A stretch of 64,000 bases of DNA from JAOARY01 sp045345765 (GTDB lineage Bacteria; Bacillota; Clostridia; Peptostreptococcales; Peptostreptococcaceae), in the NCBI GenBank assembly GCA_045345765.1, contig CP148265.1, positions 3,100,001 to 3,164,000 on the forward strand, written 5' to 3'. Below are positions 1-8,408 of the stretch, one piece after another. The stretch's first letter is position 1; each line of letters begins with the position of its first letter. The notes under the pieces were generated by a model, which did not search any database, was not told the DNA's origin, and saw only the letters and a program-made list of their open reading frames with translations. Position numbers and translations under genes: made by a program.

Positions 1-913
1 CAAAACAACATTCTTTAAAAGCTTTAAGTATTTTTCGACCTAAATCAACTTTAATCCAATCTCCTGATAAAAATACCTTATTTATATTCGTTTTACCTTC
101 TAAGTCTTCAATACTAAGAAGCATATCCATTAAGGCTGGGACTGTATTCCATAATGTTATATTATATTTTTTAACAACATTTGCCCAATAAGATGGTTCT
201 TTTTTATATTCTTCATCTACAACAAATATCTTTGCTCCTACTGACAATAGTCCCAAAATATCATAAACTGATAAATCAAAATCAAGTTCTGATATAGTAA
301 TTGCCATATCATCTTTTGTTACACCGAATCTAGTGTTGATATCATCAATTGTATTATAAGCGGATTTATGACTTATCATCACCCCTTTTGGATTTCCTGT
401 AGACCCAGATGTATATATTATATAAGCAAGATCATCCAAATTAGATTTTTTGTACTTAATATCACTATCATAGTTATTTCTATTTTGAATATCTATAATA
501 TCTGCATTATATTCTCTTTCTTTTAATTCATTTGTCGTTAATATCTTTTTTATGTTTCCACTTTCTAAAATTCTATTAATTCTATTTAACGGATGGTTAA
601 AATTTATTGGAACATAAACCGCGCCAGCTGATAAAATGGCTAATACTGCTATTACTTGCTCTATTTTTTTAGGCATTATTACAGAAACGTTTTCACCAAC
701 TTTAATATCATTATCAATCAGTAAATTAGTTGCTTTTAATACTTCTTTTCTTAACTCACCATATGTAAGTTCTTTAATATCATCATCTTTTTCATAAACT
801 ATACATATTTCATTTGGATTAACTTCCGCAAATTTGTAAAAATCCTCATGCAAGCATTTATAGTCTATTTCTTGATAAGTATTATTAACTTTTCTTTCAA
901 ATATTTTATCCAA
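1..913 (-). CDS. NRPS adenylation domain protein, partial (cysteine-type code)
   Basis: The protein runs off the left edge; 304 residues are visible. It starts at a TTG (913) behind GGAG. The adenylation core motif YTSGSTGNPKGV is at residues 167-178, preceded by VYVPINFNHP. FDLSVYD, LWNTVPALM and LSGDWI follow. Aligning from memory to the GrsA numbering gives D235, L236, Y239, N278 and S301, which agrees with the cysteine code DLYNLSLIWK; the later code residues are outside the window. Cysteine-activating modules of this kind occur in thiazoline-forming metallophore synthetases. The gene lies 23 bp downstream of a type II thioesterase and shares its Fur-box promoter, so a role in iron-acquisition metabolite synthesis is inferred. 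It could also be a free-standing adenylation enzyme. Confidence 0.85.
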   Translation of the reverse strand, partial: MDKIFERKVNNTYQEIDYKCLHEDFYKFAEVNPNEICIVYEKDDDIKELTYGELRKEVLKATNLLIDNDIKVGENVSVIMPKKIEQVIAVLAILSAGAVYVPINFNHPLNRINRILESGNIKKILTTNELKEREYNADIIDIQNRNNYDSDIKYKKSNLDDLAYIIYTSGSTGNPKGVMISHKSAYNTIDDINTRFGVTKDDMAITISELDFDLSVYDILGLLSVGAKIFVVDEEYKKEPSYWANVVKKYNITLWNTVPALMDMLLSIEDLEGKTNINKVFLSGDWIKVDLGRKILKAFKECCF

Positions 914-936
914 ATTTATCTACTCCTTTGTTTTTT

Positions 937-1680
937 TTACACAAACTCTTTAAATAAATTATCTTCGTATTCATCACCTAAATTAAAAATAAAAAAATGA
1001 TTACCATCAAATTCCTTGATTTTAAAATCTTTATTTGTAACATTCGCCCATCTAGCCATGATATCATTATTCGCTTCGAAATCAGTATTTCCACTATGAG
1101 CAACTATATCTATATTTATTTTTTCACCATTATATATATAACTTTCATTTAGAGTGTATGCTTTTCTAAGATCTTGAATTACAATATTTAAAAATTCATC
1201 ATTTTCTAACAGCTCTTTTGGTGTAGCTTCATATCTTTTTAATTCATCTATCAAAGCTTGATCATCCATATGAGTTTTAAATTCAATTTCATTTTCCTCG
1301 TTTGGAGGTTGTCTTCCTGCTACTACAATTTTTTTAGGTATTTTTAAATTTTTATCCTCCATATGTTTAGCCAAATAAAATGCTAATGCAGCACCCATAC
1401 TATGTCCAAAAAAATAAAATTCACAATCTTTTGACTTTTCATGTATGTTTTTTGCTAATTCATCTATAAAATCTTTATAATCATATAAAAATTCTTCTTT
1501 TCTTCTGCTTCCAACGCCTGGCAATTCAACTGTAATTACATTTACATTCTGCTTTTTTAATGTCCATTTTCTATATGTCGATGCAGAACCGCCTGCATGA
1601 GAAAAACAAAAGACATTTTTCATTTTTGAATCGACTTTATTTTTATATGTTTCAAATGGAAACCACTTATTTTTTTCCAC
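937..1680 (-). CDS. Type II thioesterase (NRPS editing, alpha/beta hydrolase)
   Basis: An alpha/beta hydrolase of about 247 aa that fits the external thioesterases which clear misprimed carrier domains of NRPS/PKS lines. It shows FSHAGGSAS near residue 28, the nucleophile elbow GHSMG near 93-97, an Asp around 201 and the catalytic His in GNHFFIF near 229. Two tandem GTG codons can start it. The AGGAGG is only 4 nt from the first (1683) but 7 nt from the second (1680), which I prefer. It is the first gene of the operon that continues into the adenylation-domain gene. The promoter directly upstream carries a Fur box. Confidence 0.88.
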   Translation of the reverse strand: MEKNKWFPFETYKNKVDSKMKNVFCFSHAGGSASTYRKWTLKKQNVNVITVELPGVGSRRKEEFLYDYKDFIDELAKNIHEKSKDCEFYFFGHSMGAALAFYLAKHMEDKNLKIPKKIVVAGRQPPNEENEIEFKTHMDDQALIDELKRYEATPKELLENDEFLNIVIQDLRKAYTLNESYIYNGEKINIDIVAHSGNTDFEANNDIMARWANVTNKDFKIKEFDGNHFFIFNLGDEYEDNLFKEFV

Positions 1681-1709
1681 CACAAAACCTCCTATTTTTC
1701 TATTCTCAC

Positions 1710-1724
1710 GATAACTAAGTTATC
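1710..1724. promoter_or_regulatory. 15-bp perfect palindrome just downstream of the Fur promoter
   Basis: GATAACTAAGTTATC is a perfect 7-1-7 palindrome lying about 5-20 nt downstream of the predicted start of the thioesterase transcript. Its GATAA/TTATC ends resemble Fur half-sites, but the spacing differs from the canonical box. It may be a second, weaker operator or a short hairpin in the leader. Confidence 0.4.
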
Positions 1725-1735
1725 AATTCTATCTC

Positions 1736-1764
1736 ATTATACTATTATTGATAATTATTATCAA
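1736..1764 (-). promoter_or_regulatory. Sigma-A promoter of the thioesterase/NRPS operon
   Basis: Reading the minus strand there is a TTGATA -35 (1759-1764), a 17-nt spacer and a perfect TATAAT -10 (1736-1741). The -35 and most of the spacer lie inside the Fur box, so a bound repressor would block RNA polymerase directly. Confidence 0.75.
1749..1763. promoter_or_regulatory. Fur box (7-1-7)
   Basis: TGATAATTATTATCA matches the Bacillus Fur consensus TGATAATNATTATCA at every defined position. It covers the -35 of the operon promoter, which predicts derepression when ferrous iron is scarce. Confidence 0.85.
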
Positions 1765-1857
1765 TGTTTTTTTATTTTAATTTTAAAATTTTATTTTTTA
1801 ATTTTATTTTAAGTTGTAAAATTGTAATTTTACGAAGAATTTTGTCTAATTTTATAG

Positions 1858-1926
1858 CAAAAAATATATACAGGAACTCAAAAAAAATCAATTTGTTTTA
1901 ATATTTTTTGAATAACTGTATATATT
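1858..1926 (-). terminator. Terminator of the tyrosine recombinase gene
   Basis: The 11-bp arms AATATATACAG (1863-1873) and CTGTATATATT (1916-1926) pair perfectly, with further A/T pairing inside. On the minus strand the stem is followed by a T run. It lies downstream of the recombinase stop. Confidence 0.55.
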
Positions 1927-1947
1927 ATAAAAACAAAAACATGAATA

Positions 1948-1975
1948 AGTTTACATAATAATGTTATCGTCTTTT
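1948..1975 (+). other. dif-like site 1 (XerD-type arm)
   Basis: AGTTTACATAA followed by TAATGT is the reverse complement of the conserved right arm of Gram-positive dif (as I recall it, ending TTATGTAAACT in B. subtilis). The second arm is poor. It sits at the 3' end of the recombinase gene. Confidence 0.45.
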
Positions 1976-2993
1976 ATTTTTTATCTATAGCTTTATTTAA
2001 AGTTTCTTCCAAATCTTTATTATTTATATGTGTATATATTTGAGTTGTTGATATAGAACTATGTCCTAAAAGTTCTTGAACTTTTCTTATATCTATATCT
2101 TTTTTTATTAAAGAAGTTGCAAAAGTATGTCTTAATTTATGAGGAGTTATTTTTTTATCTAAATTTAATTTTTCTCTATAATTCTTAGTTATATTCTGAA
2201 GATTTCTACTGGTTACTCTTTTTTTATTTTTAGATACAAAAAAAGCATCATCTTCTATATTGAGTTTTATCCTATGATCAAAATAAGTTTTTATGTATTT
2301 TAAATAGGTATTATCCATATATACATCACTTAATGGTATTATTCGTTCTTTGCTTCCTTTTCCCATTATTGTTAAGCTCTTATTTTCAAATAAATTTTTT
2401 ATATCTTTTATATCAATACTCAAAACTTCAGATATTCTAAGTCCAGCATTAATCATAAGTGCAAACATAGATACATTTCTATATTTATAAAGATCCATTC
2501 TTCTTTCTTTTAATAACTCATTCATAAAATAATCTATTTCTTCTTCATCTAAATAAGTTCTTGTTTTATTATATGATGTATTTTTACTTTTTATTATCCC
2601 TTCTTTTGGCATAGGGTTTTTGCCTGTATATAATATATTTTGCTCTAACATATAATCAAAAAATAATCTTAGTGATAATTTTTTTCGCTTTATAGATGTA
2701 TGTGAATTTTGTTTTGTTGTTTCTAAATATTTATAAAATCTTGAAATCATAATCGTATTTATTTGATTAATTTCTTCAACCCTTTGATAATTTTCTTTGA
2801 TAAAATCAAAAAAAGTCTTTAAATCATAATAATAAGATAAAATAGTATTAACTGATTTGTGAGCAGAAATTAATGCATCTATAAAAAATTCAAATGCATC
2901 ACATATTTCATTAGGTAGATCTAATTCTTGACAAGGAAATAATTTTTGTCTTAATTTTACATCTTTAATTATATCATCAATTTTATAATTCAT
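1974..2993 (-). CDS. Tyrosine recombinase/integrase, Xer-like
   Basis: A 339-aa tyrosine recombinase. An N-terminal SAM-like core-binding domain spans about residues 25-135 and the catalytic domain about 150-330. Catalytic residues are present: Arg186 in NAGLRISEV, HKLRH at 285-289, His311 in LGHSS and the nucleophile Tyr320 in TQIYTHI. The ATG at 2993 follows GAGGTG. The size and the lack of an arm-binding extension fit Xer-type enzymes better than large phage integrases. No cargo or paired att sites define an element here, but dif-like half-sites lie on both sides of the gene. It may be a chromosomal Xer paralogue kept near lexA. Confidence 0.85.
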   Translation of the reverse strand: MNYKIDDIIKDVKLRQKLFPCQELDLPNEICDAFEFFIDALISAHKSVNTILSYYYDLKTFFDFIKENYQRVEEINQINTIMISRFYKYLETTKQNSHTSIKRKKLSLRLFFDYMLEQNILYTGKNPMPKEGIIKSKNTSYNKTRTYLDEEEIDYFMNELLKERRMDLYKYRNVSMFALMINAGLRISEVLSIDIKDIKNLFENKSLTIMGKGSKERIIPLSDVYMDNTYLKYIKTYFDHRIKLNIEDDAFFVSKNKKRVTSRNLQNITKNYREKLNLDKKITPHKLRHTFATSLIKKDIDIRKVQELLGHSSISTTQIYTHINNKDLEETLNKAIDKK

Positions 2994-3032
2994 TTTTCAC
3001 CTCGTAATTTCATTTTCATCGATATCTATTTT

Positions 3033-3060
3033 AGTTTACATAATAATATTAATGTTATTA
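3033..3060 (+). other. dif-like site 2
   Basis: AGTTTACATAATAAT repeats the arm of the site at 1948, then differs by a 6-nt insertion before ATGTTAT. It lies about 40 bp upstream of the recombinase start, so the gene is flanked by two copies in the same orientation. Confidence 0.4.
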
Positions 3061-3081
3061 TTATGATTTTTAATTTATTTA

Positions 3082-3249
3082 TTATTCTTCTCCTAAAAAA
3101 CAATTGTTTATATGGTTATATATTCCTTTTTGGCTGTTTATTTTAGATTTTTTTGAGCTCTCAAAATCGTTTTTAAGCCTATTTATTTTTTTATTAATAC
3201 TGTAAATCAAAAAACACAAATTTCCTATTATATGAAATATTAAATACAT
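3082..3249 (-). CDS. Possible 55-aa membrane peptide
   Basis: This is an open frame in the otherwise empty, extremely AT-rich 3.0-3.69 kb gap. It begins MYLIFHIIGNLCFLIYSIN (one hydrophobic segment), followed by a charged tail ending in FLGEE. There is no convincing Shine-Dalgarno site before the ATG, and the frame upstream is lysine-rich A-tract translation. It may be non-coding. Confidence 0.22.
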   Translation of the reverse strand: MYLIFHIIGNLCFLIYSINKKINRLKNDFESSKKSKINSQKGIYNHINNCFLGEE

Positions 3250-3549
3250 CCAGTTCTTTTTCTTTGATTTTTTACAATATTTGTACTTTTTCTTTCGTTT
3301 TTTTTATATTTTTTGCTTTTAATTTATTTTATTTTTATTGAAATATATTTTGCTTTTTTTTATTTTACTAAAGATATTAATTTCAGCCTTTTATTATCTT
3401 TAATACTTTTTACTTTGAATTTTATTTATAAAAACAGCTATCAAAATATAATTTTTTTATTATTTTTTATCTCATAATATTTTTTATTATTAAATATATA
3501 AATTATCTTATTTCTACAATTATTTTATCATATTTTAACCTCTTTGAAA

Positions 3550-3583
3550 ATAAGTACGCATAAGGTATCTTATGCGTACTTAT
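3550..3583. repeat. 34-bp perfect palindrome (15-bp arms)
   Basis: The arms ATAAGTACGCATAAG and CTTATGCGTACTTAT are perfect complements around a GTAT loop. No T run follows on either strand, so it is not an ordinary terminator. It lies about 34 bp upstream of the -35 of the YnbB-like gene, and its GC content exceeds that of its surroundings. An operator or a remnant of a small repeat element is possible. Confidence 0.6.
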
Positions 3584-3616
3584 AATGCATATAATTTATC
3601 ATTTTTAAATATCACC

Positions 3617-3646
3617 TTGATAAGTATTATTCCCTAATGATATACT
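3617..3646 (+). promoter_or_regulatory. Promoter of the YnbB-like gene
   Basis: TTGATA (3617-3622), an 18-nt spacer and TATACT (3641-3646), about 47 bp upstream of the TTG start. Confidence 0.55.
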
Positions 3647-3692
3647 TTTAAAGTTAGTATGTCTAATAAAAAATATTAAGAAGGTGTTTTAA

Positions 3693-4961
3693 TTGAATTT
3701 CAAAAGAGATTTGCTTATAAATAATTTAGGTATCAAAGAAGAAGTTTTGAATTTATGCGAAGAATCAGAAAAAGAATTACAAGAAGAATTTGATAAATTA
3801 AAGGAAGTAAGAGAATATAATCAATATAAAGTTTTAAATGTTATGCAAGAATGTAGACTTAGTGATACTCATTTTAATTGGACAACAGGTTATGGATATA
3901 ATGATATAGGTAGAGAAAAAACAGAAGAAATATATGCAAAATTATTCAACGCAGAAGATGCAATAGTAAGACCTATAATAGTTAATGGAACTCATGCGCT
4001 TTCATTATGCCTTACTGGTTTATTAAGACCAAATGATGAAATATTATCAGTAACAGGAAAACCATATGATACATTAGAAGAAACAATAGGAATAAGAGAG
4101 TCGAAAGGTTCATTAAAAGAATTTGGAGTTACATATAATCAAGTTGATTTCTTAGAAGATGGTTCTATAGATTATGATGGAATAAAAGAAAAAATAAACA
4201 AAAGAACTAAAATGGTATTCATACAAAGATCCAAAGGTTATAGTTGGAGAGATTCTTTATCTATAGAGGATATAAAAAAAGTAGTTGATTTAGTTAAATC
4301 TATTAATGAAAATATTATTATAATGACAGATAATTGTTATGGTGAATTTATTGAAACAAAAGAACCAACAGATGTTGGTGTAGATATAATGGCAGGTTCA
4401 CTTATCAAAAATCCAGGTGGAGGACTTGCTCTTACTGGTGGTTATATAGTTGGGAAAAAAGAATTAGTAGAACTTATATCGTATAGACTAACTTCTCCTG
4501 GAATAGGTAAAGAATGTGGGCTTACATTTGGAACAACAAGAAATGTATTACAAGGATTATTTGTAGCTCCAAGTGTGGTTTCTCAAGCAGTTATGGGTGC
4601 TATTTTATGTGCTAAAATGTTTGAAAAACTAAATTATGAAGTTTGTCCAAAGAGCCACGAAAGAAGAAGTGATATAATACAAATAGTAAAATTAAACTCA
4701 GCTCAAGAAATAATAGATTTTTGTAAGGGCATACAAGCAGCAGCACCAGTAGATTCTTATGTATCTCCAGAGCCTTGGGCAATGCCAGGTTATGATAGCG
4801 ATGTAATAATGGCAGCTGGAGCATTTATTCAAGGTTCATCAATAGAATTAAGTGCTGATGCTCCGATTAAAGAACCTTACTGCGTATATTTCCAAGGTGG
4901 ACTTACTTATGAACATTCAAAATTCGGAGTTATGAAAGGTATTTCTCAAATAATAAAATAA
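3693..4961 (+). CDS. YnbB-like PLP enzyme (methionine gamma-lyase family / aluminium resistance family)
   Basis: A 422-aa fold-type I PLP enzyme of the family annotated 'aluminium resistance protein' or 'methionine gamma-lyase family'. The likely Schiff-base lysine is in GSLIKNPGGG (around residue 240), with the cofactor-binding Asp in MTDNCYGEF just before it. YVSPEPWAMPGYDSDVIMA and FQGGLTYEHSKFG near the C-terminus are typical of the family. The physiological reaction is not settled. The start is a TTG six nt after AAGGTG. As I recall, this gene neighbours glnA in Bacillus and lexA in clostridia; here it is within 5 kb of both. A hairpin follows the stop. Confidence 0.85.
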   Translation: MNFKRDLLINNLGIKEEVLNLCEESEKELQEEFDKLKEVREYNQYKVLNVMQECRLSDTHFNWTTGYGYNDIGREKTEEIYAKLFNAEDAIVRPIIVNGTHALSLCLTGLLRPNDEILSVTGKPYDTLEETIGIRESKGSLKEFGVTYNQVDFLEDGSIDYDGIKEKINKRTKMVFIQRSKGYSWRDSLSIEDIKKVVDLVKSINENIIIMTDNCYGEFIETKEPTDVGVDIMAGSLIKNPGGGLALTGGYIVGKKELVELISYRLTSPGIGKECGLTFGTTRNVLQGLFVAPSVVSQAVMGAILCAKMFEKLNYEVCPKSHERRSDIIQIVKLNSAQEIIDFCKGIQAAAPVDSYVSPEPWAMPGYDSDVIMAAGAFIQGSSIELSADAPIKEPYCVYFQGGLTYEHSKFGVMKGISQIIK

Positions 4962-5029
4962 ATTTTTACATTTGAAACAATAAAAATATTATGTTAATTT
5001 ATTTAAATAGTTCTAAATAAAAATAATTC

Positions 5030-5084
5030 GAGCCAATACAAAAGGTTTCTATAATTTTATTATGTAAACTTTCTGTATTGGCTC
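5030..5084 (+). terminator. Hairpin after the YnbB-like gene, dif-like arm in its loop
   Basis: GAGCCAATACA (5030-5040) pairs perfectly with TGTATTGGCTC (5074-5084); the following T run is weak. The 33-nt loop holds AGTTTACATAATAAAATTAT on the minus strand (5051-5070), a third copy of the dif-like arm. Confidence 0.5.
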
Positions 5085-5231
5085 TTCTAAAACCTTCTGT
5101 CAAAATTCACGATCCAATTAATATGATTTCATAACTAATTGTTACATTATATATCCTATCTAAAATAACTTCCTCATGTTATGCTTTAGAAGCTTACTTA
5201 ATAAAAATATTCTAAAGGAGTGACCTTAATT

Positions 5232-5924
5232 ATGAAGATTAATTTCTCAAAAAAAATCAAAATTTCTCTTATCCTTGTTTTTACTATCCTTGTTTTAACT
5301 TCTTCATTGAAAAAATATATAAATAATAATATTATATTTGAATCCGAAGGCATATTCTTATTTAGAGAAAACAACTCATTATATTTAGGAAGTAAAAATA
5401 CAAACCAAAAGATATTGGTAGAAGAAAATATAAATTATGATATTCCGCCTAAAATTGAATTTTTAAAAAGCACTCTTGACTATCAATATTTTTTAATTAG
5501 CTATGGAAAAATCTACTGCGGTGGTGCAGGAACAAATATGTCATTTTGTGTTATAAAAAATAGTAAGTCAAATAATAAAATGCATATATGTTTTAACCAT
5601 AAAAACATTCCAATAAAATATACATATAAAGATAGTAAAATTATAACTTCCATAAAATCTAACAACTTAAAAGAATATAAAGTGATATATCCTATATCAA
5701 AATTTGACAATCTAAAGTTTAAGCAATATACAAAGCAAATAGAAATTACAAATAATCCTTTCAAATTAAAAATAAATGATAAACAACAGTTAATAGTTGG
5801 ATTTTATCTAGTTGACAGTTATACTTCTATAGATATTGGTTGTTTATATTTAATCTTTGATATTTCTAATAAGGATATCAAACTCATAAAAGCTTTTAAA
5901 TCTGACCTAAATCATTTTTCATAA
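5232..5924 (+). CDS. Uncharacterised membrane-anchored protein
   Basis: About 230 aa with no recognised domain. A single N-terminal hydrophobic segment (about residues 8-24, ISLILVFTILVLTSSL) is followed by an extracytoplasmic, beta-rich, Asn/Lys-rich region. YGKIYCGGAGTNMSFCVI contains two Cys ten residues apart. AAGGAG overlaps a possible upstream GTG (5220), so I take the ATG at 5232. It is monocistronic, with a strong terminator behind it. Confidence 0.6.
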   Translation: MKINFSKKIKISLILVFTILVLTSSLKKYINNNIIFESEGIFLFRENNSLYLGSKNTNQKILVEENINYDIPPKIEFLKSTLDYQYFLISYGKIYCGGAGTNMSFCVIKNSKSNNKMHICFNHKNIPIKYTYKDSKIITSIKSNNLKEYKVIYPISKFDNLKFKQYTKQIEITNNPFKLKINDKQQLIVGFYLVDSYTSIDIGCLYLIFDISNKDIKLIKAFKSDLNHFS

Positions 5925-5950
5925 AATAAAAAAGAATATAAATAGTTATC

Positions 5951-5988
5951 AAAAAAATCTACTTTGTAATTTTAGGGTAGATTTTTTT
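5951..5988 (+). terminator. Rho-independent terminator
   Basis: AAAAAAATCTAC (5951-5962) pairs with GTAGATTTTTTT (5977-5988), giving a 12-bp stem that ends in a T run 26 nt after the preceding stop codon. Confidence 0.8.
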
Positions 5989-5995
5989 AATATTT

Positions 5996-6015
5996 TGTTT
6001 ACATAATTAAATTAC
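5996..6015 (+). other. Weak dif-like arm
   Basis: TGTTTACATAATTAAATTAC shares the GTTTACATAAT core with the sites at 1948, 3033 and 5051. It lies between a terminator and the glnA promoter. Confidence 0.25.
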
Positions 6016-6111
6016 AGTACTATTTCTTCATCATTGTTTAACATTTAATTGAAATGGGAATATAATTTATGAAAAGATAACGTTTCTATTTCTCTTTTTA
6101 TTTATTTTTAC

Positions 6112-6140
6112 TTTACATTGAAAAAGTTTTTCTGTATAAT
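6112..6140 (+). promoter_or_regulatory. glnA promoter
   Basis: TTTACA (6112-6117), a 17-nt spacer and TATAAT (6135-6140). Predicted transcription starts near 6147, leaving a leader of about 155 nt that contains two hairpins. Confidence 0.65.
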
Positions 6141-6163
6141 AAACAATAAGTTTGAAATATATT

Positions 6164-6228
6164 CGTTATTTATTTTTATAAATAACGTGCATGGCGAACT
6201 TTTTTTATTAAAAAAAATAAATAGTTCG
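6164..6228 (+). promoter_or_regulatory. Two-hairpin leader of glnA
   Basis: Hairpin 1 is CGTTATTTAT / ATAAATAACG with a TTTT loop (6164-6187). Hairpin 2 has CGAACT (6195-6200) pairing with AGTTCG (6223-6228), extended inward by T/A tracts. Clostridial glutamine synthetase leaders can be targets of ANTAR antiterminators, but I do not see the paired hexaloop signature, so the mechanism is open. Confidence 0.4.
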
Positions 6229-6303
6229 TTATAACTAGAATTGATTTTTAAGTAAATACAAATAATAAAAAACATTAAAAAATAATTTTTAGGGAGGATT
6301 ATC

Positions 6304-8229
6304 ATGTTTAAGAATTTAAAAAAAGGTGCTTTAGAAAATATGCTCTTTGCTATACCAAAAGGACATCATGATGCAGCATATCTAAAAGAATTATTAAATA
6401 AACATAAAGAAATAAGATTTGTATCATTAGTTGGGGTTGACTTGGGTGGTCAAGATACAGATGAAAAAATTCCAATGTGTGAATTTTTAAAAGATATAGA
6501 TGCTTTCTTAGAAGAAGGTATTCAAACAGATGGTTCAAGTGTTTTCTTACCAGAAATAGCTGTTTTAAATGATGCTAAAGTTATGATAAAACCAGATTTA
6601 AATATAAATTGGATAATTGATTATAATTTTAATAATTTAGACAATGAAACAGAAATGCCTATTGGAACATTAAGAATCCCTTCATTCTTAATACACAATA
6701 ATAAAAAAGTAGGATCAAGAGCAATTCTTAAAGATACTATTAAGAATTTCAAAGAAAAATTAATGGAAAATTTAAAAATAAACTCAAATCCTTTAGATGA
6801 ACTAGGTATAGAAAGTATAAACGATATAGAAGATGTTATACTTACTTCTGCAACAGAATTAGAATTTTGGGTTCAAACTCCAAATGATAAAGCTGATGAA
6901 GAGTCACTTTCTACATCACAAACATTAAAGGAACAATATTGGAAAAGAACTCAAGGTATTGTTAGAACTGCATTAGAAACAACTATGGAAGTTATTAGAC
7001 TTTATGGATATAATCCTGAAATGGGGCATAAAGAAGTTGGTGGGGTTAGACAAAAGTTAGGACTTAATAAAAGAGAAGGTCATATCATGGAACAACTTGA
7101 AATTGACTGGAAATTTGACGAAGCACTACAAGCTGCTGATAATGAATTATTTATAAGAGATTTAGTTAAAGATATATATAACCATCACGGTTTAGAAGTT
7201 TCTTTTAGAGCCAAGCCTATAGAAGGTGTTGCAGGTAGTGGAGAACATACTCATTTAGGTGTTGCTTTTAAACTTAAAAACGGTAAATTAGTAAATGCAT
7301 TTTCACATAAAAACTTCAAAGAAGAATACATGTCTTCATTAGCATTTGGTGGTCTTATGGGTATTTTAAAACATTATGAAGTAATAAACCCATTTATCAC
7401 ATCTTCTAATGATGCTCTAAACAGATTAAAACCTGGGTTTGAAGCACCGGTTTGTATAGTATCTTCTCTTGGAGAAAGTGCAAAAATACCATCAAGAAAT
7501 AGATCTATATTAATTGGACTTATTAAAGATTTATCAAATCCTTTAGCAACTAGATTTGAACTTAGATCACCAAACCCACTCTCTAATACTTATTTAGTAA
7601 TGGCAAGTTCTTATCAAGTTATGTTAGATGGTATAACTCATGTAATAAAAGAAAATAGAAACACAAAAGAACTAGAAATAGAAATATCAAAGCCTTTTGG
7701 AGAAGAAGGAATCTATTTAGAACAAAATAGACAATATAGATCTGAAGAAGACGTATTTGAATATTATACAGAGGAAGAAAGAAATAAATTATTTGGAGTT
7801 CCGCCAAGAACAGTATTAGAAAACCTTAGAAATTTTGATTTATATGAAGATAAATTAAATGCCTTAATGATAGATGGAATATTCAACGAAAAAATAATAG
7901 CTTCTTATAAAATGACTGTATTAGAAAGATGGATAACTGAATTAGAAGGTAGAATATTAATCCAAGATATGAATATAGTAAGGAATTGCAAAAAGATACA
8001 TTCTTCTGACGATATTTCTGATATGGATGTTGTAATGTGGAATAGAGTTGATGAATTAAGATGGAAACTTATGAAAGACACTGTTGATAAAAAATCTATG
8101 TTTACAAAAATAAGAGAAGCTCTAGCAGAAAAAAAATATGATGAAGCTTCAGATTTACAAATAGAAACAAAAGAATTAATAGCTAAATTGAAAGAATTAT
8201 ATTTAATTTATGCTAAAAACCAATTCTAA
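6304..8229 (+). CDS. glnA: Glutamine synthetase (about 640-aa clostridial form)
   Basis: 641 aa; ATP-dependent synthesis of glutamine from glutamate and ammonium in the cytoplasm. Core motifs are present: GSSVFLPEIAVLND, EFW in the N-terminal metal-site region, EGVAGSGEHTHLGVAF (metal and ATP region), NALNRLKPGFEAPV and IPSRNRSI (ATP/glutamate loop), and RFELRSPNPLSNTY. It is longer than the roughly 440-470-aa type I enzymes because of an N-terminal extension and a helical C-terminal part after about residue 500. The ATG follows AGGGAGGA. It is monocistronic, with its own promoter, a hairpin leader and a strong terminator. Confidence 0.92.
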   Translation: MFKNLKKGALENMLFAIPKGHHDAAYLKELLNKHKEIRFVSLVGVDLGGQDTDEKIPMCEFLKDIDAFLEEGIQTDGSSVFLPEIAVLNDAKVMIKPDLNINWIIDYNFNNLDNETEMPIGTLRIPSFLIHNNKKVGSRAILKDTIKNFKEKLMENLKINSNPLDELGIESINDIEDVILTSATELEFWVQTPNDKADEESLSTSQTLKEQYWKRTQGIVRTALETTMEVIRLYGYNPEMGHKEVGGVRQKLGLNKREGHIMEQLEIDWKFDEALQAADNELFIRDLVKDIYNHHGLEVSFRAKPIEGVAGSGEHTHLGVAFKLKNGKLVNAFSHKNFKEEYMSSLAFGGLMGILKHYEVINPFITSSNDALNRLKPGFEAPVCIVSSLGESAKIPSRNRSILIGLIKDLSNPLATRFELRSPNPLSNTYLVMASSYQVMLDGITHVIKENRNTKELEIEISKPFGEEGIYLEQNRQYRSEEDVFEYYTEEERNKLFGVPPRTVLENLRNFDLYEDKLNALMIDGIFNEKIIASYKMTVLERWITELEGRILIQDMNIVRNCKKIHSSDDISDMDVVMWNRVDELRWKLMKDTVDKKSMFTKIREALAEKKYDEASDLQIETKELIAKLKELYLIYAKNQF

Positions 8230-8303
8230 AAAATTTATATAATATAGATTTTTTAGACTAAAGATTATCATATATAAATAAAAAATATAAATTAATGAGT
8301 GTA

Positions 8304-8339
8304 AAAAAGAACTAGCAGTTTAATTTGCTAGTTCTTTTT
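8304..8339. terminator. Bidirectional terminator between glnA and the LysM gene
   Basis: AAAAAGAACTAGCA (8304-8317) and TGCTAGTTCTTTTT (8326-8339) form a perfect 14-bp stem with an 8-nt loop. A/T tails on both sides suit the convergent genes. Confidence 0.85.
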
Positions 8340-8408
8340 ATCTATCAAAATAAAAATAAATATTTATAAAACTATATATTTTTTATTTTGTATTTAAAAT
8401 TTCATTTC

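Noticed and set aside
1974..2993. Prophage or integrative element driven by the tyrosine recombinase
   Set aside because: Neighbouring genes on both sides are core-like, with no phage, relaxase or replication genes and no clear paired att sites bounding cargo.
5513..5764. 83-codon minus-strand frame inside the 230-aa + strand gene
   Set aside because: Antisense shadow with no ribosome-binding site; the + strand gene has RBS, TM anchor and its own terminator.
6108..6305. 65-codon minus-strand frame in the glnA leader
   Set aside because: It covers the glnA promoter and leader hairpins on the opposite strand, is A/T-tract translation and lacks a start signal.
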